The notes under the pieces: model-generated
Told to the model about the DNA's origin: nothing
The model's input: only the letters and a program-made list of their open reading frames with translations
The model's database searches: none
Translations under genes and position numbers: made by a program
Part shown: positions 57,196 through 64,000 of the stretch, piece by piece
How positions within the stretch are numbered: position 1 is the stretch's first letter
Layout of the letters: each line of letters starts with the position of its first letter
Assembly (NCBI RefSeq): GCF_034702125.1
Contig: NC_085862.1
Span: forward strand, 14,648,896 to 14,712,895
From: Engraulis encrasicolus
Lineage: Eukaryota > Chordata > Actinopteri > Clupeiformes > Engraulidae
Direction: 5' to 3'
DNA: 64,000 nt

Positions 57196-57860
57196 CTACA
57201 CACCTTCAGCCAAATGCCAGAAAGAAGAGTCAAGAAAAGACCAGGACGCTGGAACCTAAACTCTAATAGGCTACAAACAGCAAGCATTTTGTAGGTTACA
57301 ATGTTTCAAAATACGGATAAGAGACATTAACTTTGAGTGTCTTTCATGTAGAAAAACGAAACGTAGCCTATGACAATTCGACTAAACTTGCTGCACGGTC
57401 CGTGCACATTGATTGCAACTTCTCTTACAGGTTATATTGCCATGAATCGATAAATCGAATATTTTTGAAGAATTGCTGAAAAATGTCGTGGGTTTGCAAA
57501 CCTCACATAGGTTCTTCCTGTCACGGCGACGGGTAGCAAATCACACAAAATAAATCCATAAAAAGGTTACAAAAACGCAACAAAAGTAGGATAGGCCTAG
57601 TAGGTTAGCCTACCCATCATGATGACTCTACAGCAACTTTGCACTAGGTGAAACAACGGATGGGATTTCTACGATATACTAATCCACATCCGCATCGATC
57701 GTTAGACTATTGAACCACTAATGTCAAATACAATGCAAATGGCACCTACCGTGCGACGGTAATAGCCTACCATTGCATACGATACATGGAATAAAAATGA
57801 CAACACCGCTTTACTCACATAAAGTTGACAATCCAGAAGTATCTGCGCTCTGCAGTTATT

Positions 57861-57874
57861 GTTTCGGTTTCACT
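57861..57874 (-). promoter_or_regulatory. ISRE upstream of IFI44L copy 1
   Basis: The minus strand reads AGTGAAACCGAAAC, a full match to the interferon-stimulated response element GAAANNGAAAC. It is about 40 bp upstream of the candidate non-coding first exon donor (57819). ISRE control is usual for IFI44-family genes. A weaker ISRE-like GAAAAACGAAAC lies at about 57351-57362. Confidence 0.7.
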
Positions 57875-58380
57875 AAAGTCATGCGGAGAAATGAAACTCA
57901 TCCAAAGTCCTCCCCGTAGTTTCTCAACGGGGGCTCTCCAGCCCCTCGGGGGCGTTGGGAAATATACAGCTGTGGTGGTGCTTAGTTACCATTGGGAGGC
58001 AAATTTCACAACCATTCATTCCCATCATAAGGTAGTTGAAATGTTCCTGTTGTGGTAGATGAGGGTGAGACATTACACTGTCCTGTGCCCTCTCATATGC
58101 CTAGACAGACCAAATGTTGTCTTCAAGTCATGTTAGGCCTAGCCTACTATATATTCATGGAGTATGTGGGCAAACTATAAAAGACATCTGAAATGATCTG
58201 GTGGGCCACATAAAATGTCTCTGCATGTTAGATTTGGCTCCCAGGCCTGAGTCTGACGTCTCTGGCCTTGTGACTCCCACCATCAGCCTATTGTCATTGT
58301 CATGCCTAGTTGTAATGTGTAGGCTAGGCCTAAATACTAGATCCAGACCATAAACTTAACTTTTTATTTATTTATTTTGA
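57875..58380. other. intergenic DNA beyond the IFI44L promoter
   Basis: No gene is seen. 57925-57990 resembles the G-rich words at 440-660. The remainder is unique-looking non-coding sequence with frequent 'ggcctag' words. Confidence 0.45.
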
Positions 58381-58384
58381 AATA

Positions 58385-58552
58385 ATTTTTTGGGTCTTTT
58401 TCGTCTTTATTTGATAGGACAGTGTGAGTGGTGGAAGGAAGCGAATTGGGAGAGACGGGGAGGGGTTGGCAAAGGACCCGGGCTGGGAATCGAATCCAGG
58501 TCAGCCGCATGGCAGCAGAGTGCCCTACCGGTTGGCCACAGCAGGGCCCATA
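58385..58552 (-). mobile_element. tRNA-derived SINE, minus orientation
   Basis: In reverse: GGGCCCTGCTGTGGCCAACC, GGTAGGGCACTCTGCTGCCA, B-box GGATTCGATTCCCAGCCC and a CCGTCTCTCCCAATTCGCTT tail. Second SINE family. Confidence 0.8.
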
Positions 58553-58704
58553 AACTTAACTTAACCCCTCTTCTGCCAGGTAGAAATATTTCCAAAATTG
58601 TTTCAGTTGTTCAAAAAGTTGCAACAGGATGAAAAGTAGTTCTGAATGTCTTCTGCCCTCCATGGGCTGAAACAATGTACGTATACCATTAATGTATGTA
58701 GGCC

Positions 58705-58938
58705 CAGGGCCGGACTAAGATGGCCTAAGCAAATTATGCGACAAATGTGTCATAATTATGAGCTAGGAATTGCGCATAACATGTCTACCAACTCTACTCA
58801 ACACAATTGGATGAATTTTCCAATATTGCCTCTGATCATAATTCTGCCATTTTTCACTTTTGGCCAATCAGGGGGCCCCTGGAAGGTGGTGGCCCCTAGG
58901 CCGCAGCCGTATCTAGCCTGTGCGTTAGTCCGGCCCTG
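58705..58938. mobile_element. hAT-type MITE, CAGGGCCGGACTAA ends
   Basis: Ends CAGGGCCGGACTAA and TTAGTCCGGCCCTG are flanked by the perfect 8-bp duplication TGTAGGCC (58697-58704, 58939-58946). No coding capacity. Confidence 0.94.
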
Positions 58939-59569
58939 TGTAGGCCTACCATACAGTATGTACAGTATGAGATGTGATATGATGTATCATTTGTATTGCA
59001 TACCAACGATTACTGTGGCTGCAGTAGCCAACAATGCCACCTGCTTACAGGAATGGTTGTCTTTGGAGCAGTGGAGCTGGTAGTGACTATTATGAATATC
59101 AGGCAGAAATCTGAGGAAGCCTGCACGGTTGACATGCCATCTCCTGCCAACGAATAAATATGCTCAATAAGCTCCTTTTTGTAAATGGACCTTGGGTTCC
59201 ATAAAATGCGCTATAAAATGTTATTATTATTATTATTATTATTAATATTTATTTTGATAAGAAAAGGACAAACTCAGAGGAGTGTGCAAAAGCCACTTTT
59301 TTTTGTTCACCTGAGAATGTGCCCAAAGTCCAGCTACACAGTTGAGGCATGCCCACAGCCTCCGAACCTTCAGTTGAGATATGACCAACGCCCTTCTATG
59401 GTCTATGGAATTTCCCAACAAGCTTGGCAGGAGGATCCTGCTGCTATAAATGTCCTCTTCAAAGCAGTTTGTTGTCCCAAAGGGAATTTGCAGTAGTCGG
59501 GGAGGAACGGTAGCTTACCATGCCCCCCCCCCCCCCACCCCCCACAACAAAACGCCATATGACTTTTTT

Positions 59570-60690
59570 TTAATCTTCAAGATGTCCTGAATAAGAATTT
59601 GAGTGGTAACAGTAATATAACTCACTCCCACTATACTTTTTCACATCATATTGTATATGACCCCAGAATGCTCAATGCATTCTAGTAGTACACTGCCAAG
59701 ACCTCTAGAGCCATGATGCAATTGGTTATCATAGCTTATGATATACCATATGAAAGCTTGTAGTCTGTAGCAGTGTTAATTTCGTCAACCATGACTATGA
59801 CTAAAATATTTCGTCAATGCCCTTTTTTGATTTTCGTCATTTAGACTAAGACTAAGACTAAATTGGGAAGGCAATGACTAAAATATGACTAAGACTAAAA
59901 TTGATTTTCGTCATTGTGACTAAGACTAAGACTAAATTTTAAAAAGCTGACGAAATTAACACTGGTATTAAATAAAATAGAGAAAAAGAGAACCAGTGTG
60001 TGAAGACGTTTTATTCTGTACAGTGTGATTATGTTAAAAAGAGAAGCAGTGTGCGGAGAAGGTTTATTCTCTACAGTCAATGATATATGTTAAAAGTGTG
60101 TGGAGAAGTTCTGTAATGTACAGTGTTGACTAAAATGACGAAAATGACTAAAAATTGACTAAGACTAAAATTGATTTTCGTCATTTAGACTAAGACTAAG
60201 ACTAAATTAGGAAGGCAATGACTAAAATATGACTAAGACTAAAATTGATTTTCGTCATTGTGACTAAGACTAAGACTAAATCAAAAAAAGCTGACAAAAT
60301 TAACACTGGTCTGTAGTATACATATATTATATGGTATTTGGTGTACCTTTTGCATAGCAACGGTTGCTAGGCAAAGCATCTTCCTTAGCAACCACCATCA
60401 GTGATACAGTTCCTCTGCGATTACATTGTGCTATGATGTCTGGATCTAGACCATTTTTCCAAGGTTCAACATGACTTGTTTGAACCTCCAAGATGTCCCT
60501 AATAAGAATTTGAATGGTAACAGTAATATAACTCATTCCTACTATACTCTTGTACATCATATTGAACATGACCCCAGTATGCTCTATACGTTTTAGTTCT
60601 ATGTCGTAGTTAACTGCCAAGGCCACTACAGCCATTTTGCAGTTGGTTATCATAGTTTGTTATATACAATATGAAACCTTGGAGTGTGTA
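59570..60690. repeat. ~0.9 kb-spaced direct repeat flanking a hAT element
   Basis: 59570-59770 and 60480-60690 share an ordered block ('agatgtcc.taataagaattt', 'ggtaacagtaatataactca', 'ccactatactttt', 'ggttatcatag'). They are diverged direct copies. The hAT element 59771-60308 lies at the end of the first copy. No gene. Confidence 0.8.
59771..60308. mobile_element. 538-bp hAT-type element with GACTAAGACTAAA repeats
   Basis: Ends CAGTGTTAATTTCGTCA and TGACAAAATTAACACTG are flanked by the perfect 8-bp duplication GTCTGTAG (59763-59770, 60309-60316). Internally it has two blocks of GACTAAGACTAAA...TTTTCGTCAT, each like a smaller copy of the element. No transposase. Confidence 0.93.
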
Positions 60691-61140
60691 ATTTATGAAT
60701 ATTGTCATATTCTTGGTGTACCTATAACATTTGGGAAAATATACTTGGTTTAGTGGTATGATGTCTGAGAGCTCTTTTTTTCCCCTCGATTCTTTAAATG
60801 ACTAATTCTTACATATATAAAGACCTTAAAAGGAAATATATTAACAATTTGGAAAAGCCTACCCTAAAAACCCTAAATGTGATGTTTGTAAGCACTAACT
60901 ACTGGAAATATTGACAATGTTGCAATCTGTACTGTCTGTGTCACCGTTACAGTCCGTGCAAGTTGGTGCACAAGACCATAAGACCCCAATAGAAGGAAAC
61001 CAATTGAATCATAAATAAAGTTTATTGAACATTTGGGGAAAGGTATAGTCCAAGGCGGAAAGTTCATTTACTGCTACTGCCACTGTCTGTGCTTGACCAA
61101 TCACTTTCAATTTCACTCTCACTGCTACCATCACAGTGGA
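60691..61140. other. unique-looking DNA next to the truncated IFI44L copy, with poly(A) signal
   Basis: No recognised gene. AATAAA on the minus strand at 61021-61026 lies ~117 bp below the chimeric stop codon of IFI44L copy 2 and could end its transcript. The minus-strand frame 60873-61067 has no recognised similarity and is not called. Confidence 0.45.
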
Positions 61141-61329
61141 CTTTACAGTGACACAGTGATACAGCCGCCCTCTCCCAGCCCCGCCATGTCAGACAGGACC
61201 ACAGCCAGACTCTCATCTCCTCTCTCACCTCCTCTCTCCCCGCTGCTGTGCAACCTGTACGACTGCAACTGAAGAGGGCAAACAAGAAGCCATGAGTACA
61301 TTACATACAGTAGAAATACCTCTCCGGCA

Positions 61330-61868
61330 TTACACAAGACAACTCCTCTCTCCCCTTCTCTCTCCTCCTCCTCTCTCCCCTCCCTCCACCTCCTCTCTCC
61401 TACTCCTCTCTCATTTCCTCCTCTCTCTCCTCCCTCCACCTCCTCTGTCCTCCTCCTCTCTCCCCTCCCTCCACCTCCTCTGTCCTACTCCTCTCTCACC
61501 TCCTCTCTCATCTCCTCCTCTCTCATCTCCTCCTCTCTCCCCTCCCTCCACCCCCTCTCTCACCTCCTCTCCCATCTCCTCCTCTCCCATCTCCTCCTCT
61601 CTCACCCTCCCTCCACCACCTCTGTCCTCCCTCCACCTCCTCTGTCCACCTCCTCTCTCTCCTCCTCTCTCACCCTCCCTCCACCACCTCTGTCCTCCCT
61701 CCACCTCCTCTGTCCACCTCCTCTCTCACCTCCTCTCTCACCTCCTCTCTCCCCCCTCCACCACCTCTGTCCTCCCTCCACCTCCTCCCTCCACCTCCTC
61801 CCTCCACCTCCTCCCTCCACCTCCTCTCTCACCTCCTCTCGCCCGCTGCTGAGCAGCTTATACAACTG
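61330..61868 (-). repeat. exon-4-derived minisatellite in IFI44L copy 2
   Basis: The counterpart of 54870-55410, with the same GGAGAGAGGAGGTGAGAG-type units and a decoy exon 4 edge near 61815-61868. Unit order and number differ from copy 1, so it has changed since the duplication. Confidence 0.85.
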
Positions 61869-62064
61869 CAACTGAAGAGGTCAAACAAGAGGCCATGAGT
61901 ACATTACATACAGTAGAATACCTCTCTGGTGTTACACAAGAAAACGTGTCACTTTCTAAAAACTAAACATTGACAAGCAGTGATCGGCAACTTGGATTCA
62001 GCTGTCACAATGCAGTGCCAAATTTCCTTTGAGGCAAGGAAGAACAACACATTGATGAGCTCCC

Positions 62065-62245
62065 TTTTATTTTTAAATGTATTTTTGTATGACAGGACAG
62101 TATGAGAGGAGACAGGAAACAGTTGTGAGAGAGAGATGGGGTAGGGCTGGGAAATGACCCCGGCCGGACTCGAACGGAGGTCCCCCATGGTCAATGTAAG
62201 CCCAAATGTGGGGGGCTTAGCACGCTGCACCACAGCGCCCCCGAT
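62065..62245 (-). mobile_element. tRNA-derived SINE in IFI44L copy 2 intron 3
   Basis: Orthologous by duplication to 55595-55772, with the same orientation, B-box CGTTCGAGTCC and position. Confidence 0.8.
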
Positions 62246-63612
62246 GAGCTCCCTTTTAATACATTTTTATATTTGTTTTATTCTAGGTCCGTGATTGCTA
62301 GAAACATTACAATAATAAATATGGATGAAAATGGAAGCTCATCCATGTGGGGTTCTTCCTGACCCTCCATCGGTGTGCGGTTCTTCCTTGTCTTAGCTGA
62401 ACTTCACATTTTGACCCTGCACACGGCTAAAAGAAATTGGATGTGTGTGAGATCTGACTGGAATTGATGTGCTCATCTTTGAAACCTTCTTAGAGACTTC
62501 ACTGGGATTGGTGTGATCATCTCCGCTACTTCCTGAGAGACCTGACAGAAATTGTTTTGGTCATCTCCGCTACCTTCTTAGAGACCTGACTGGGATTGTC
62601 GTGTTCACCTCCGCTACCTTCTTAGTGAAGCTGGTGGAGGAGCCGGCTGGGGGGCCCACCATGGCCCGGTTCAGGACGCGTCCGTACAACACCGACTGCA
62701 CGGAGCTGATGAAGCTGGACTTGCCTGCTCCCACCGGACCCACCAACAGAACCCGGGCAGCTGGCACCGAGCCACAGGCGGGCTTGTAGGAGCGAACGGA
62801 CTCCAGCAGAGCTGTCCTGGTCCTGATGATGAGGAATATAATAAAAAGGTAGAGTATGTACTGCACATTTTCAAACATCATCTCACTGTATACTCGACCT
62901 TCAAAGAAAAGATTTTTAAAAAGAAGGAACAAAAAATGTCAATACATGTCAATAGAGGCTATCCTTCCACTACAGGCCATCTGCTCCTGGGATGGCAGAT
63001 CATTTTTAATCACCACATTGGAGAACAGAAGAGCAGCATATTACAAAGAGAAAAGGAAACTCACTCATCAGACCAGTTCACCTGTCTCCATGGAGTTTCA
63101 TTCAAGAAGTCCCAGGCTGGCAGACGAAAAGAGATGATTATTTATGAGATTTATAGCCTACTGTGTATAACCTTTTAAACGTTTGGAGGTAATTAGGTGA
63201 AAATAACATAATCTAGTGTATCAGTTCAAGTGCAAAGAGGACCTAAATTAACTGACCAACTTTTTTGTTGGATGGTCAATATCATAATTGCTTTCAGTCC
63301 AATACACTGGGCTACAACACCCATTCATTGTGAACACATGAAAAAACAAACGAACAAACAAACAAAACCAATACTCTACTTAGTTGGCCTACTTTCATTT
63401 TTCGCTCTCTCTTTTTGAATTGCCATCAATTCGGCTCGCCGAGGCCGGGCAGCCTTGCTCTCAGCAGCCGCATCTGAAGGGGTTGCAGCAGGAACAGCCG
63501 CAAACGCGAAGCCACCAATGGCCTTGGCCTCAGCAGCCCCGTCTGATGAGCCAGAGGCAGCAGGAAGACCACCAAAGGTGAAGCCAGTTTTCTGTCCTTT
63601 CTCTCCCATCAT

Positions 63613-64000
63613 GTTTAGCCTTTATCTACACACCTTCAGCCAAATGCCAGAAAGAAGAGTCAAGAAAAGACCAGGACGCTGGAACCTAAACTCTAATAGG
63701 CTACAAACAGCAAGCATTTTGTAGGTTACAATGTTTCAAAATACGGATAAGAGACATTAACTTTGAGTGTCTTTCATGTAGAAAAACGAAACGTAGCCTA
63801 TGACAATTCGACTAAACTTGCTGCACGGTCCGTGCACATTGATTGCAGGTTATAGCCTATTGATTGCAACTTCTCTTACAGGTTATATTTCCATGAATCG
63901 ATTAATCGAATATTTTTGAAGAATTGCTGAAAAATGTCGTGGGTTTGCAAACCTCACATAGGTTCTTCCTATCACGGCGACGGGTAGCAAATCACACAAA
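63613..64000 (-). other. 5' flank and UTR of IFI44L copy 2 (cut by window edge)
   Basis: Continues the duplicate of 57183-57550. A ~20-bp insertion near 63845 ('aggttatagcctattgattg') is a short local duplication not in copy 1. The ISRE position equivalent to 57861 is not included in the window. Confidence 0.75.

Larger units (their letters stand above)
61143..63612 (-). pseudogene. IFI44L copy 2, 3'-truncated by the duplication breakpoint
   Basis: Exons 63393-63612, 63065-63116, 62618-62822 and the first part of exon 4 (61164-61268) match copy 1, including MMGEKGQKTGF, TPWRQVNW and the P-loop GPVGAGKSS. At 61164 homology stops in the middle of the switch II-like segment (SDMAGLGEGG). The frame then reads CITVSL and stops (61143-61145). 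Exons 5-7 are absent from 57.3-61.1 kb. If transcribed, it would give about 200 residues lacking the back half of the G domain. Its promoter lies beyond the window. It could be a pseudogene or an expressed truncated form. Confidence 0.85.

Noticed and set aside
60873..61067. 64-aa minus-strand frame between the IFI44L copies
   Set aside because: Short, no similarity recognised, no splice evidence. Kept only as flanking DNA with a poly(A) signal.

Overview
The window is vertebrate nuclear DNA, almost certainly from a ray-finned (teleost) fish. It holds multi-exon genes with GT/AG introns, tRNA-derived SINEs, L2/CR1-type LINEs, dense hAT, Tc1/mariner, PIF-Harbinger and TTAA-target MITEs, and long CA/GT microsatellites. 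All recognisable host genes lie on the minus strand. I cannot name the species.

Layout. 1-3.2 kb: intergenic DNA with a Tc1/mariner-type MITE and a 5'-truncated L2 LINE. 3.2-18.6 kb: CYP2 gene A, complete, nine exons. 18.6-22.8 kb: intergenic DNA with a LINE tail and MITEs. 22.8-40.1 kb: CYP2 gene B, complete, nine exons, a tandem paralogue of A. 40.1-45.2 kb: repeat-filled flank of B, including a 1.77 kb foldback element. 45.2-51.0 kb: a two-V-domain CD300/pIgR-like (CMRF35-like) immune receptor. 52.5-57.9 kb: a complete seven-coding-exon IFI44/IFI44L-like gene with an ISRE. 61.1-64.0 kb: a second, 3'-truncated IFI44L-like copy from a recent direct duplication that runs off the right edge.

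Both P450s keep the canonical CYP2 exon lengths (195, 163, 153, 161, 177, 142, 188, 142, about 177 bp). They also keep the proline hinge, WxxxR, AGTET, ExxR and FxxGxRxCxG signatures, and they look most like the teleost CYP2J/2N/2P/2AD group. The right part is an innate-immune block: an Ig-family surface receptor next to interferon-inducible GTPase-like genes.

The most unusual property is one pattern repeated in all three gene families. Exon edges, with their splice signals, have been tandemly copied into the neighbouring intron. This is seen at CYP2 exons 4, 5, 7 and 9, at the Ig receptor V1 exon, and at IFI44L exons 4 and 7. In addition, IFI44L exon 5 is bordered directly by microsatellites on both sides. 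Several of these arrays keep frame and splice dinucleotides, so they could give alternative splice sites. I found no CRISPR array, tRNA or rRNA gene, or bacterial-type system. Exon coordinates were worked out by hand from reading frame, splice dinucleotides and phase, and no alignment or transcript search was possible.
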